A DNA stretch of 64,000 nt from Gemmataceae bacterium (GCA_022842245.1 JALHPZ010000015.1:85756-149755); one strand, 5' to 3'. Counted from the first letter of the stretch, positions 34,487 to 43,771 are shown. Program-made: numbers and translations. Notes: generated by a model from the letters alone, not told the origin.

Positions 34487-36592
34487 GTGACCCGTTACAC
34501 CATTTCGTTCGCGCTGCTGGCCGCAATCTCCCTCGCCGCGTCGGCCGCCGACAAACCGTTGAAGGTCTACATCCTCGCCGGGCAGTCGAATATGCAGGGC
34601 CACGCCCAGGTGCGCACGTTCGACTCTCTCGCCGACGACCCGAAGACGGCACCCCTGCTCAAGGAGATGCGCGGCCCCGACGGTAAGCCAAAGGTCTGCG
34701 AGAAGGTCTGGATCACGTCCGTCGGCTGTCAGGGGAACGCCTACTCCGACCTGACGGAGCAGAAAGGCAAGCTGACCGTCGGCTACGGCGCGTTCGGCGT
34801 GGAAGGAAACCGCATCGGGCCGGAGTACACGTTCGGCCTGACGATGGAGAAACGGCTCGGCGAACCGATCCTGATTATCAAGACCTCCTGGGGCGGCCGC
34901 AGCGTCCACACGGATTTCCGGTCGCCGAGCGCGGGACCGTTCGTCCTCGCCAAGGAAACTCAGGAACTTTGGAACAAGCATCCCAAGGGTGCCCACGGCA
35001 TTCCGAAAATCGAGGATCGACCCAAATATTTCGCCGATAAGGCCGCCGCCACCGGCGTGTACTACCGCGAGATGATCGCCCACGTCAAGAAGGTGCTCAA
35101 GGACGTTAAGCGGGTCATTCCCGACTACGACGAGAAGCAGGGGTACGAACTCGCCGGGTTCGTCTGGTTCCAGGGGTTCAACGATTACGTCGGCCATTCC
35201 GAATACCCGAACTACGACAAACCCGGCGGGTACGACCCATACGCGGAGGGGCTGGGCCACCTCATCCGCGACCTGCGAAAGGATCTGTCGGCCCCGAAGC
35301 TGCCCGTCGTCATCGGCGTCATGGGCATCGACGGCCTGAAGGGCAACGCGAAGGCGCCGATGATGCACTTCCGCGCCGCCCAGCGAAAGGTGGCGGCTCT
35401 GCCCGAATTTCGGGGGAACGTCATCGCCGTCGAGACCGCGCCCTTCTGGGACGACGAGTTGGACGGACTCAAGGAGAAGATGGACCGGCTGAACGCGAAG
35501 CTCGATCAGGAGTTCAAGAAGGACCCGAAGCTGACGCGCGAGCAGAAGGAGGCCGCCCGCAAGAAAGCCGCGGACGAGCAGTTCAAGCCCGAGGAATTGC
35601 AACGGTTGAAGTCCGGCGTGTCGAACGGCGGCTACCACTATCTCGGCGCCGCCAAGATCATGGCCCCCATCGGGAAGGCGTTCGCCGAAGCGCTGCTCGA
35701 TCCGGCGAAGACGTCGGACGCGACGCCGGCTGGCAAGCCCGTGAAGGTATTCGTCCTTGCGGGGCAATCGAACATGGAAGGCCACGGCTTCGTCGCCGCC
35801 GATCCGAAGCGGAACGAAGGGAAGGGCAGCCTCGAATCCGTGGCCAAGGACAAATTCAAGCACTTGCTCGGCAAGGATGGAAAATGGGCGGTGCGGGACG
35901 ACGTGTGGATCCACTACCTTGAGCGCAAGGGAAAACTCACCGCCGGCTTCGGGGTAAAAGAGGATCGCATCGGCCCGGAACTCGGCTTCGGGTTCGTTGT
36001 CGGCGACGCATTCGAGCAACCGGTGCTGCTCGTCAAGCTGGCGTGGGGCGGGAAGAGCCTCGCGAAGGACTTCCGTCCACCGAGTGCGGGCGGCGAGGTC
36101 GGCCCGTTTTACAAGGAAATCGTCGATCGCACGAATGCGGTGTTGAAGAACTTGAAGAAGGAGTTCCCGGAGATCGGCGACCGCGGGTACGAACTGGCCG
36201 GGTTCGGCTGGCATCAGGGCTGGAACGACCGCGTCAATCAGGCGTTCAACGACGAGTACGAGAAGAACATGGCTCACTTCATCCGCGACATCCGCAAGGA
36301 CCTCGGCACGCCGAAACTCCCGTTCGTCATCGCCGAGACCGGCATGAGCGGGACCGAGGAGAAGCACCCACGGGCCCTCTCGCTGATGAAGGCGCAGGCC
36401 GCCGTCGCCGAGTATCCGGAGTTCAAGGGGAACGTCGCGTTCGTCGGCACGAAGACGTTCTGGCGTGAAAAGGACGTCTCGCCGAGCGGGCAGGCTTATC
36501 ACTGGAACACGAACGCCGAGACGTATTACCTCATTGGCGAGGCCATGGGCCACGCGATGATCAAGCTCTGCACGGCGAAGCCGGCGAAGTGA
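34487..36592 (+). CDS. tandem SASA (sialate O-acetylesterase-like) SGNH esterase
   Basis: A 701-residue exported protein made of two SGNH-hydrolase domains in one chain. Signal peptide about 1-21. Domain 1 about 24-405 has nucleophile Ser34 in GQSNM, WFQGFND, and His384 in YHYLG. Domain 2 about 415-700 has Ser428 in GQSNM, WHQGWND, and His672 in YHWNTN. Both keep the catalytic Ser and His, so both may be active. A charged helical insert (about 325-370, KLDQEFKKDPKLTREQKEAA) sits before the end of domain 1. The family removes O-acetyl groups from sialic acids or plant polysaccharides. GTG 34487 is chosen as it opens the signal peptide; it lies 20 bases after the DUF1552 stop, in the same operon. 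Confidence 0.88.
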   Translation: MTRYTISFALLAAISLAASAADKPLKVYILAGQSNMQGHAQVRTFDSLADDPKTAPLLKEMRGPDGKPKVCEKVWITSVGCQGNAYSDLTEQKGKLTVGYGAFGVEGNRIGPEYTFGLTMEKRLGEPILIIKTSWGGRSVHTDFRSPSAGPFVLAKETQELWNKHPKGAHGIPKIEDRPKYFADKAAATGVYYREMIAHVKKVLKDVKRVIPDYDEKQGYELAGFVWFQGFNDYVGHSEYPNYDKPGGYDPYAEGLGHLIRDLRKDLSAPKLPVVIGVMGIDGLKGNAKAPMMHFRAAQRKVAALPEFRGNVIAVETAPFWDDELDGLKEKMDRLNAKLDQEFKKDPKLTREQKEAARKKAADEQFKPEELQRLKSGVSNGGYHYLGAAKIMAPIGKAFAEALLDPAKTSDATPAGKPVKVFVLAGQSNMEGHGFVAADPKRNEGKGSLESVAKDKFKHLLGKDGKWAVRDDVWIHYLERKGKLTAGFGVKEDRIGPELGFGFVVGDAFEQPVLLVKLAWGGKSLAKDFRPPSAGGEVGPFYKEIVDRTNAVLKNLKKEFPEIGDRGYELAGFGWHQGWNDRVNQAFNDEYEKNMAHFIRDIRKDLGTPKLPFVIAETGMSGTEEKHPRALSLMKAQAAVAEYPEFKGNVAFVGTKTFWREKDVSPSGQAYHWNTNAETYYLIGEAMGHAMIKLCTAKPAK

Positions 36593-36613
36593 ATCCCTCG
36601 ATCAGGTGAACCG

Positions 36614-38221
36614 ATGACGAAATACTGGTGTTTGATCGCGCTGGGGCTTGTTGCCGGCCAACCGATTGCCGCCGCTGATCCGGTTCCGCAGAAAGCGGAG
36701 ATGGCCGGCTACCTGCTCGTGCCGCACGCCCGCGTGGACAAGTCGTTCAACGCCGGCTTCTCGATGTATGTGGCCGCGTGGCCGCTCCTGAAGAACTACC
36801 CCGGCAGCCAGTTCCAGAGCGGATTGTTCGGCACGTGGATGTTCGCCCAGCACGACACCCCGCGGCCGAAGGGGCAATATTCGGACATCGAGGGCGGCCT
36901 CGGCTGGTGGCGGGATACGCGCTTCGCCACCGAGACGCCGAAGTTCATCATGGGCGGCGTGGCCCTCGAGTTCAGCGAGTGGGCGAACGGCCCCGGCGCC
37001 GGCAAGGGCCGCGACTGGAAGAAGCCTAACGGCAAATACGCCATCGCCCAGCTCAGCCCATGGGTACTCTGGCCGCCGGACGGATTGAACCTGAAACAGG
37101 GTACGAGCGGCGAATTGTTCGGCTACGGCTACCTGCCGCTGCCGCTCGTCGGGGCGAAGAAGACCACGGCCGGGAAGGACGTGCCGACAGGCGACCAGAG
37201 CTGGACGCTCTTCCTGAACTCGGGCAACTTCAAGGGTCCGGTCTCCTTCTTCCTGCCGTACTTCTGGACGAAGCCGACGGTCGAAAAGCCGGAACTCGCC
37301 GGGATGTTCCTCGACGCGAGGCCGTCCGACCCGAACAAGGCCGTGCAGATGGAGACGCAGCACATCCCGGCGTACATCGCCCAGGACGCGAAGGGTGTCA
37401 GCTACGCCCGCGTGGCACCGACGCAATTCCCGGCGAGCGCCGGCGGGGACGCGCCGCTGATCCACCGCATCACGGCATACAAGCGGAATGCCTTGTGGGA
37501 TGGCGTGAAGGCCTGGTTCGATGGCGGTCCGGAAGTCTCCGGTACCATCGACCCGCAGGCATCCGTCGTGCAAACCTTCGAAAGCAAGGGCGGGGCGACT
37601 TGGCGGATCTACCCGCCGAGCAAGGAACGGGACAGCCGGGCGTCGGTGGCGTGGAGTTCGTTCGCCACGCCGACCGCACTCGATGCCACCACCTACGGCT
37701 ACAAGTGGACGGACGCCGTTGCAAAGGCCGGCTCGATCGCCACCCTGCCCGAATACTTCCGCCTCGAGAAGGACGCGAAGGACAAGGAACGCTGGGTCGT
37801 GGTGAGCGCGAAGGACGTGCCGGCCGAGACGGGGCTGGCGAAGGTGGAATTCCCGCGCGTGCGGTACCCCAAACAACAACCGTACGTCACGCCCGACGAG
37901 GCGGACAGCAGCTGGAAGAAGCCCGGCCCGGCGGCGGGTCCGTTCGAGGCGAAGCTCGGCGACGGGAGCACGGTCACGTACTCGTGGTACCGCTTCGCCG
38001 ACCAGCCCGCGCTGCTGAACGCCGACCTGACTCCTGCCGAACGGGAAACCCTTCAGAAACGTGTGGAGATGCTGCACAAGCACTGGACGAAAGAGAAGGA
38101 ATACCTGCCGCCGCCGACGGTAGGCAAACTCGCCGACCTCGACCCGGCCGTACTTGTGACCCCGCCCAAGGGATTGGAGATCGGCTACGTGCCGATCGTG
38201 ACGCGACAGGGATTCAACTGA
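36614..38221 (+). CDS. exported protein of unknown function
   Basis: A 535-residue protein with a Sec signal (about 1-20, cleaving near AAA-DP). The mature part is rich in Trp, Tyr and Pro (GGLGWWRDTRF, PWVLWPPDGL, FFLPYFWTKP), suggesting a large beta-sandwich or carbohydrate-facing surface, but I recognise no named family. A C-terminal segment (LTPAERETLQKRVEMLHKHW) is helical. It lies 21 bases after the tandem esterase gene and shares its operon, and the palindromic repeat at 38241 follows. Context suggests a role in polysaccharide handling; no catalytic motif is evident. Confidence 0.75.
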   Translation: MTKYWCLIALGLVAGQPIAAADPVPQKAEMAGYLLVPHARVDKSFNAGFSMYVAAWPLLKNYPGSQFQSGLFGTWMFAQHDTPRPKGQYSDIEGGLGWWRDTRFATETPKFIMGGVALEFSEWANGPGAGKGRDWKKPNGKYAIAQLSPWVLWPPDGLNLKQGTSGELFGYGYLPLPLVGAKKTTAGKDVPTGDQSWTLFLNSGNFKGPVSFFLPYFWTKPTVEKPELAGMFLDARPSDPNKAVQMETQHIPAYIAQDAKGVSYARVAPTQFPASAGGDAPLIHRITAYKRNALWDGVKAWFDGGPEVSGTIDPQASVVQTFESKGGATWRIYPPSKERDSRASVAWSSFATPTALDATTYGYKWTDAVAKAGSIATLPEYFRLEKDAKDKERWVVVSAKDVPAETGLAKVEFPRVRYPKQQPYVTPDEADSSWKKPGPAAGPFEAKLGDGSTVTYSWYRFADQPALLNADLTPAERETLQKRVEMLHKHWTKEKEYLPPPTVGKLADLDPAVLVTPPKGLEIGYVPIVTRQGFN

Positions 38222-38240
38222 GTTCAATCGCGGATTAATT

Positions 38241-38323
38241 GTAGGTCGGACCGAGGCATTGGGAGGCCCGACTCGAAAGCGATTGTCGTCCGTGTCGGGC
38301 CTCGAAGACTCGGCCCGACCTAC
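38241..38323. repeat. nested palindrome within the operon
   Basis: The outer arms 38241-38255 and 38309-38323 match with one mismatch, and the inner arms GAGGCCCGAC (38263-38272) and GTCGGGCCTC (38294-38303) match perfectly. This 83-base structure separates the unknown gene from the next esterase gene and could stabilise or end the upstream transcript. Confidence 0.7.
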
Positions 38324-38346
38324 GAATTCATCCCGGGAGTTGAGTC

Positions 38347-39420
38347 ATGCGTCATGTCATTCTCGCAATTCTCTTCTCGCTCGGCTTCGCCCGCGCCGAC
38401 GAGCCGAAGCCGCTGCCGCGCCCGGATGGCAAACCGGCAGACCTGACCAAGCCCGTCAAAGTCTTCATCCTGATGGGCCAGTCGAACATGCTCGGCATGG
38501 GCAAGATCAAGGGGGCCGACAAGGCGGGCACGCTCGAACACGCGATCAAGACCGAGAAGCTCTACCCGTTCCTGGTCGACGACGCCGGTACCTGGACCGT
38601 GCGGCAGGACGTGCGGAACGTCCGCGTCATGGTCAGCCGCGGCGGCGGCATGGGCGTGCACAACAACGAATGGATGACGATCAAGGGCAACACCATCGGC
38701 CCGGAGATCGGCATCGGGCACGAACTCGGCAACGCCCTGAGCGAACCCGTGCTCATCCTCAAGAGTTGCATCGGCAACCGGGCTTTGGGCTGGGATTTGC
38801 TCCCGCCCGGCAGCGCGCGCTACGAGTACGAGGAGATCGACCCCAAGACGAAAAAAAAAGTGACGTACGTCTACGCAGGTTCCGGAGACAAGGCCGAGCG
38901 CTGGGTGAAGGGCGAGGAGCCGAAGGAAGTGCCGTGGTACGCGGGGAAGCAGTACGACGACGATGTGAAGAACGCGAAGGCCGTGCTGGAGAAGCTCGGC
39001 GTTTATTATCCCGGCGCGACGAAGTACGAGGTCGCCGGCTTCCTGTGGTGGCAGGGCGAGCGCGATACCGGCCGCGAAGGCCACGCCGCTCGCTATGAGC
39101 ACAACCTGGTGAACCTCATCAAGTCGCTTCGCAAAGACTTCAACGCCCCGGACGGCAAATTCGTTCTCGCAACGCTCGGCGAAGTCCGCAAGGAAGACCC
39201 GACAGGGAATGCGAAATTGATATTCGATGCCATGATGAATATCAGCGATCCGGCCAAGCACCCACAGTTCAAGGGGACCACCGCCACGGTTTACAGCCAT
39301 CCGCTGAGCAAGGGCGGTTCGGGCAACAGCCACTACAACGGCGACGCCCGCACCTACATGAACGTCGGCCTCGCCATGGGACGGGCGATGGTGGAACTCC
39401 TGAAGAGCGAAACAAAATGA
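38347..39420 (+). CDS. SASA-family SGNH esterase
   Basis: A 357-residue exported esterase. Signal peptide about 1-17 (ends ARADE); nucleophile Ser46 in MGQSNM; oxyanion-type Gly/Asn block SCIGNRALGW; LWWQGERD; and His329 in SHYNGDARTY. It fits the sialate O-acetylesterase-like family that deacetylates glycans outside the cell. An A9 run at 38851-38859 encodes part of KTKKKV in an otherwise GC-rich gene and is a possible slippage point. Its stop overlaps the sulfatase start (ATGA), coupling acetyl and sulfate ester removal in one transcript. Confidence 0.88.
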   Translation: MRHVILAILFSLGFARADEPKPLPRPDGKPADLTKPVKVFILMGQSNMLGMGKIKGADKAGTLEHAIKTEKLYPFLVDDAGTWTVRQDVRNVRVMVSRGGGMGVHNNEWMTIKGNTIGPEIGIGHELGNALSEPVLILKSCIGNRALGWDLLPPGSARYEYEEIDPKTKKKVTYVYAGSGDKAERWVKGEEPKEVPWYAGKQYDDDVKNAKAVLEKLGVYYPGATKYEVAGFLWWQGERDTGREGHAARYEHNLVNLIKSLRKDFNAPDGKFVLATLGEVRKEDPTGNAKLIFDAMMNISDPAKHPQFKGTTATVYSHPLSKGGSGNSHYNGDARTYMNVGLAMGRAMVELLKSETK

Positions 39421-40952
39421 CGCGGCACGGTTTCACCTTCGCACTGCTGGTCCTCGCGTTCGTGAATGCCATTCCGGGCCGCGCCGCCGGGCCGGTAAAG
39501 CCGAACATCGTCTACATCCTCGCCGACGATCTCGGTTATGGCGACGTCGGCTGCTACAACCCGGCCTCGAAGATCCCCACGCCGAACCTCGACCGGTTGA
39601 CGAAGGAGGGCGTGAGGTTCACGGATGCCCACTCGCCGTCGGCAGTTTGCACGCCAACGCGCTACGCCCTGCTCACCGGCCGGTACGCCTGGCGCTCGCG
39701 CCTGCAGAGGAACGTCCTCGGCCCGTATTCGCAACCATTGATCGCGGAGAAACTGTTGACGGTTCCCGCCCTGCTCCGCGCACAGGGCTATGCGACCGCG
39801 TGCATCGGCAAGTGGCACCTCGGCTGGGGCTGGCCGAAGCCCGAAGACGGCAAACGCGATTTCACGAAACCGATTCCCGATGGCCCGACGACGCGCGGCT
39901 TCGACAGCTACTTCGGCACCGACGTACCGAACTACCCGCCGTACTGCTTCCTCGAAAACGACCGCACCGTCGGTCTCCCGTCCGAGCCGGCACCGGTCGG
40001 GAAAGACATGTTCAACATCGCCGGCCTCATGCTGCCCGACTGGAAACTCGGGAACGTGCTGCCGGCGCTGGAAAAGCGGGCGGTCGAAACCATCGCGAAG
40101 GCCGCGAAGGGCGGCAAGCCGTTCTTTCTCTACCTGCCGCTCACGTCCCCGCACTTCCCGGTCGTGCCGACGGCCGAGTTCCAGGGAAAGAGCCGCGCGG
40201 GCGACTATGGCGACTTCGTCGTGCAGACCGATCGCGTCGTCGGGTCGGTGCTGGACGCGCTCAAGAAGGCCGGCGTCGAGGATAACACCCTCGTCATCTT
40301 CACGAGCGACAACGGGCCGGAGGTCGTCGAGATCAAGAATGGCGCCTACGATCGGCTGAAGGACTTCGGGCACTCCAGCATGGGTGCCTTCCGCGGGACG
40401 AAGCGGGACGCGTGGGAAGGTGGGCACCGCGTGCCGTTCCTCGCCCGCTGGCCGAGGAAGATCCAACCCGACACGACCAGCGCCGAGACGATCTGCCACG
40501 TCGATCTGATGGCGACGCTGGCGGCGATGCTGGGGGTAACGCTTCCGGTCGACGCCGGCGTGGACAGCGTGAACGTGCTGCCGGCACTGCTCGGCGAGAA
40601 GCGAAGTGCTTCGCTGCGCGAGGCGACGGTGCACCATAGCGCTCAGGGGAAGTTCGCCATCCGCAAGGGCGACTGGGTGCTGATCCTCGCGCCGACCGGC
40701 GACGACAACGGCAAGCGGGGCGAGCCGGCATGGTTCCGGCAGGATCGCGGGTACGCCGCCCACGCCGAACCGGGCGAACTGTACAACCTCGCCGCCGACC
40801 CGGCGCAGAAGACGAACCGCTACGCCACCGAGCCGGCGAAGGTCAAGGAGTTGTCGGTCCTGATGGAGAAGTATGTGATTGAGGGTCGCAGCACGCCGGG
40901 GCCGAAGCAGAACAACGACGTGAACGTGATCTGGGACCATCGCCGCAAGTAG
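39417..40952 (+). CDS. arylsulfatase-type sulfatase (Cys type)
   Basis: A 511-residue exported sulfatase. Signal peptide about 1-23; metal ligands in ILADDLGYGD; formylglycine site Cys78 in CTPTRYALLTGR, with the conserved Pro and Arg; the active-site Lys in GKWHLG; and a calcium-site DN in FTSDNGPEV. All residues needed after conversion of Cys78 to formylglycine are present. It hydrolyses sulfate esters, probably on polysaccharides. It is coupled to the preceding esterase gene (ATGA) and followed by a second sulfatase, consistent with stepwise desulfation. The maturation enzyme is not obvious in this window. Confidence 0.93.
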   Translation: MTRHGFTFALLVLAFVNAIPGRAAGPVKPNIVYILADDLGYGDVGCYNPASKIPTPNLDRLTKEGVRFTDAHSPSAVCTPTRYALLTGRYAWRSRLQRNVLGPYSQPLIAEKLLTVPALLRAQGYATACIGKWHLGWGWPKPEDGKRDFTKPIPDGPTTRGFDSYFGTDVPNYPPYCFLENDRTVGLPSEPAPVGKDMFNIAGLMLPDWKLGNVLPALEKRAVETIAKAAKGGKPFFLYLPLTSPHFPVVPTAEFQGKSRAGDYGDFVVQTDRVVGSVLDALKKAGVEDNTLVIFTSDNGPEVVEIKNGAYDRLKDFGHSSMGAFRGTKRDAWEGGHRVPFLARWPRKIQPDTTSAETICHVDLMATLAAMLGVTLPVDAGVDSVNVLPALLGEKRSASLREATVHHSAQGKFAIRKGDWVLILAPTGDDNGKRGEPAWFRQDRGYAAHAEPGELYNLAADPAQKTNRYATEPAKVKELSVLMEKYVIEGRSTPGPKQNNDVNVIWDHRRK

Positions 40953-40997
40953 AATCTCCATTCGCCGGCTCCCGCGCCCCCTCCGGAGGTGATCCCC

Positions 40998-42437
40998 GTG
41001 CTCCGACTCCTCTCCGTCCTCGGCACCCTGCTCGCCGTCGCCGATCCGTGCGCGAGTGCCGCCGGCCCGATCGCCGGCAAGAAGCCCAATATCGTCTTCA
41101 TCCTGACCGACGACCAGGGCTACGGCGACCTCTCGGCCCACGGCAACCCGGTCCTCAAGACACCTCACCTCGATCGGATCCACGCGGAAGGGATCCGGTT
41201 CACCGACTTCCACGTCAGCCCGACCTGTTCGCCGACCCGGTCCGCGCTCCTGACCGGGCGCCACGAGTTCAAGAACGGGGTGACGCACACGATCCTCGAG
41301 CGCGAGCGGCTTACGCCGAAGGCGACGACGCTGGCGCAGGTGTTGAAGGCCGCAGGATACACCACTGGCATCTTCGGCAAATGGCACCTCGGCGATGAGC
41401 CTGACCGCTGGCCGGACAAACGGGGCTTCGACGAAATGTTCATCCACGGGTGCGGCGGCATCGGGCAGTCCTATGCCGGCAGTTGCGGCGACGTGCCCGG
41501 CAACTCGTACTTCGACCCGACCATCCTCCACAACGGTACGTTCGAGAAGACCAAGGGGTACTGCACCGACGTGTTCTTCGCGCAGGCGACCAAATGGATC
41601 GAGTCGAGGAAGGGGAAGGAACAACCGTTCTTCTGCTATATCCCGACCAATGCGCCGCATGCGCCGCTCAACGTCCCTGCGGCCGACGAGGCCCGCTACA
41701 AGGACAAGGTGAAGCAACCGAACGTCGCCAAGTTCTTCGGGATGATCGCGAACATCGACGACAACGTCGGCCGGTTGCTGGACCGGTTGAAGGAGTGGGG
41801 GCTGGAGAAGGACACGCTGGTGATCTTCATGAACGACAACGGGGGCACCGCGGGCGTGCCGGTGTTCAACGCCGGGATGCGGGGGCAGAAGGTGACGCCG
41901 TGGCTGGGCGGCACGCGGGCCGCGTCGTTCTGGCGCTGGCCGGGCACCCTGGCGCCGGCCGACTGCGACCGGCTCGCCGCCCACATCGACTTCCTCCCGA
42001 CGCTGGCGGAGATCGCCGGAGCGAAGCCGACCGAAGAACTCGCGATGCAGGTCGAGGGCCGCAGCCTCGTGCCGCTGCTCCAGGACCCGAAGGCCGCGTG
42101 GGCGGACCGTACGCTGTTCACGCACGTCGGCCGATGGCCCAAGGGGGCGAAGGTGGACGACCACAAGTACGCCGGGTGCAGCGTGCGCGTGCCCCGCTGG
42201 CATCTGGTTTCGGCCGGCAAGGCGAAAGGGAAGTGGGAACTGTTCGACCTGTCGGTCGACTTCGGCGAAAAGACGGACGTCGCGGACCGCCACCCGGACG
42301 TGGTGAAGAAACTCGGCACCGAGTACGACGCCTGGTGGGCCTCGCTGCCGCCGTACCTCGTGAACGAGGACGCCGTCGGGCTGAAGGAGAACCCGTTCAA
42401 GGAACTGTACGGGAAGCAATTCGGCAAGTCGAAGTAG
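40998..42437 (+). CDS. arylsulfatase-type sulfatase (Cys type)
   Basis: A 479-residue exported sulfatase. Signal peptide about 1-21 (ends ASAAG); TDDQGYGDL metal site; formylglycine Cys77 in CSPTRSALLTGR; GKWHLG; FMNDNGGT. The C-terminal subdomain (KWELFDLSVDFGEKTDVAD) is normal for the family. GTG 40998 is preferred: GGAGG lies nine bases upstream, whereas the GTG at 40989 overlaps that ribosome site. It is the last gene of the esterase/sulfatase operon; a hairpin follows its stop. It differs enough from the preceding sulfatase to suggest another sulfate position or sugar. Confidence 0.93.
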   Translation: MLRLLSVLGTLLAVADPCASAAGPIAGKKPNIVFILTDDQGYGDLSAHGNPVLKTPHLDRIHAEGIRFTDFHVSPTCSPTRSALLTGRHEFKNGVTHTILERERLTPKATTLAQVLKAAGYTTGIFGKWHLGDEPDRWPDKRGFDEMFIHGCGGIGQSYAGSCGDVPGNSYFDPTILHNGTFEKTKGYCTDVFFAQATKWIESRKGKEQPFFCYIPTNAPHAPLNVPAADEARYKDKVKQPNVAKFFGMIANIDDNVGRLLDRLKEWGLEKDTLVIFMNDNGGTAGVPVFNAGMRGQKVTPWLGGTRAASFWRWPGTLAPADCDRLAAHIDFLPTLAEIAGAKPTEELAMQVEGRSLVPLLQDPKAAWADRTLFTHVGRWPKGAKVDDHKYAGCSVRVPRWHLVSAGKAKGKWELFDLSVDFGEKTDVADRHPDVVKKLGTEYDAWWASLPPYLVNEDAVGLKENPFKELYGKQFGKSK

Positions 42438-42443
42438 GGTTCG

Positions 42444-42460
42444 CGGTCGCCTCGCGACCG
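42444..42460. terminator. short hairpin between convergent genes
   Basis: CGGTCGC and GCGACCG pair around a CTC loop, eight bases after the sulfatase stop. There is only a weak T-rich tail (GTTCCTT), so this is a tentative terminator for the operon. Confidence 0.45.
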
Positions 42461-42528
42461 GGGCGTTCCTTGATCGCGGGTTGACGGCGAGAACCCGTAA
42501 CGAGCGGTGCAATGGTCGGATGGGAACG

Positions 42529-43599
42529 CTACCGGATCGCCGTCACGGGTGCCGTCCAAACCTGAGGCGACCAGGAACCGGTTTCCCAGGCGTCGGTCGT
42601 CTGGTATTCGCGCACGGTCAACCCGTCGCCGCGAATCTCGAAGTAAAAGAACGCCTGCGCCTGGCTGGCGAAGTGACTGCTGTTGTCCACGTTGAAAGTC
42701 GGGATGCCGTCCTTCGCGGTTTTGTTCGTACCGTTCCATCGGTACACGTTGCGGGCGTGCGTATGCCCGTACAGGATGGCGGCGATGGTGTACCCTTTGA
42801 TTGCTTCATAGAAGCCTTTCACGTCGGCCGGATCCCATTCCATGCCGACGGCTTTTGTGTCCTCGACCGGTAGTGGTTGCGCGTAGCGGAGCATGTCCAC
42901 GTGGTGCGTGATGACGACCGGCTTGCCCGACGTGCCGACCTTGTCCCGGAGATCGCTCACGAGGAACTCGAGGCTCCCAAGCGGGGAATATCGGCGGCGG
43001 CGAGTCACGCTCTCGACCTGGCCGACGACGATTCCCAGGTTGATGAAGTGAACCCCGCCCCAGTCCCACGAATAGTGAACGCCGGTCTTCGAGACGTTGA
43101 CGACGCCGGGTCGGGTCTTGTTGCGCGCGATGATCTTCCGGACCGCGAGGCCGTCGCCGCGGGGGCTGTCGTGATTGCCGTGGACCTCGTACACCGGCAC
43201 CTTGAGTTGCCCGTCCCGTCCAGTCAGCCCGTAGGCATCGGCGAACGCGGCCCATTCGGTCTCCTGCATCTTCTCGTTCGCCTTGTCCCCGGTGTCGATG
43301 CAATCCCCGGCGTGGATCACACCGCGCGGCGCCAGAACCGTTCCACCTCCGGCCGACTTGGGCACCTCCGTGCCGGGCAGTTTGTTCAACGTGTCCACCA
43401 GCCGACGGGTCACGTCCGCGGAACGGTCGTCGAGTTTCGCGGTGTTCTCCTTGTTCGCGAGGAAATGCGTATCCCCCACCAGAAAGAAGGCGACGGGATC
43501 CGCGTCGGGCTTCGCTTGCGCGCCGCGCATGGCGGAGGGGAGTGCAAGTCCGGCAGTCGAGGCGGCGACAAACCCGCGACGGGTCAGATGGCTCAACAT
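42529..43599 (-). CDS. Tat-exported calcineurin-like metallophosphoesterase
   Basis: A 356-residue protein with a twin-arginine signal (LTRRGFVAASTAG, about 5-17) and a calcineurin-like phosphoesterase core: GDTH at 42-45, HAGDCIDTGD, GNHDSPRGD, ITHHVD and GHTHARN, giving the full two-metal set. It cleaves phosphate esters or diesters outside the cytoplasmic membrane. ATG 43599 starts the Tat signal; the longer open frame upstream is not supported. It lies 172 bases downstream of a sulfatase on the same strand, so it may have its own promoter. The substrate is unknown. Confidence 0.88.
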   Translation of the reverse strand: MLSHLTRRGFVAASTAGLALPSAMRGAQAKPDADPVAFFLVGDTHFLANKENTAKLDDRSADVTRRLVDTLNKLPGTEVPKSAGGGTVLAPRGVIHAGDCIDTGDKANEKMQETEWAAFADAYGLTGRDGQLKVPVYEVHGNHDSPRGDGLAVRKIIARNKTRPGVVNVSKTGVHYSWDWGGVHFINLGIVVGQVESVTRRRRYSPLGSLEFLVSDLRDKVGTSGKPVVITHHVDMLRYAQPLPVEDTKAVGMEWDPADVKGFYEAIKGYTIAAILYGHTHARNVYRWNGTNKTAKDGIPTFNVDNSSHFASQAQAFFYFEIRGDGLTVREYQTTDAWETGSWSPQVWTAPVTAIR

Positions 43600-43771
43600 C
43601 GATCGGTTCCTATCTCTTGTAGGCATGCCAGATTCAGGAATGGAATCGGACGATCCACCCTTTTGATAGACTCGTGCAGACGAATGAGTATTCCGACATC
43701 CTGACACGGCATCGAATTCCATCGGCAGGCGATGAGCCGACGACACGCAGGCGCAATCACGCAGGAGTGCC

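Noticed and set aside
34391..36553. A 720-codon minus-strand open frame opposite the tandem esterase
   Set aside because: Antisense shadow; the plus strand carries a signal peptide and both GQSNM nucleophile motifs.
39354..42512. A 1052-codon minus-strand open frame opposite both sulfatases
   Set aside because: It spans two real genes and their junction, with no recognisable motif; a shadow of third-position GC bias.
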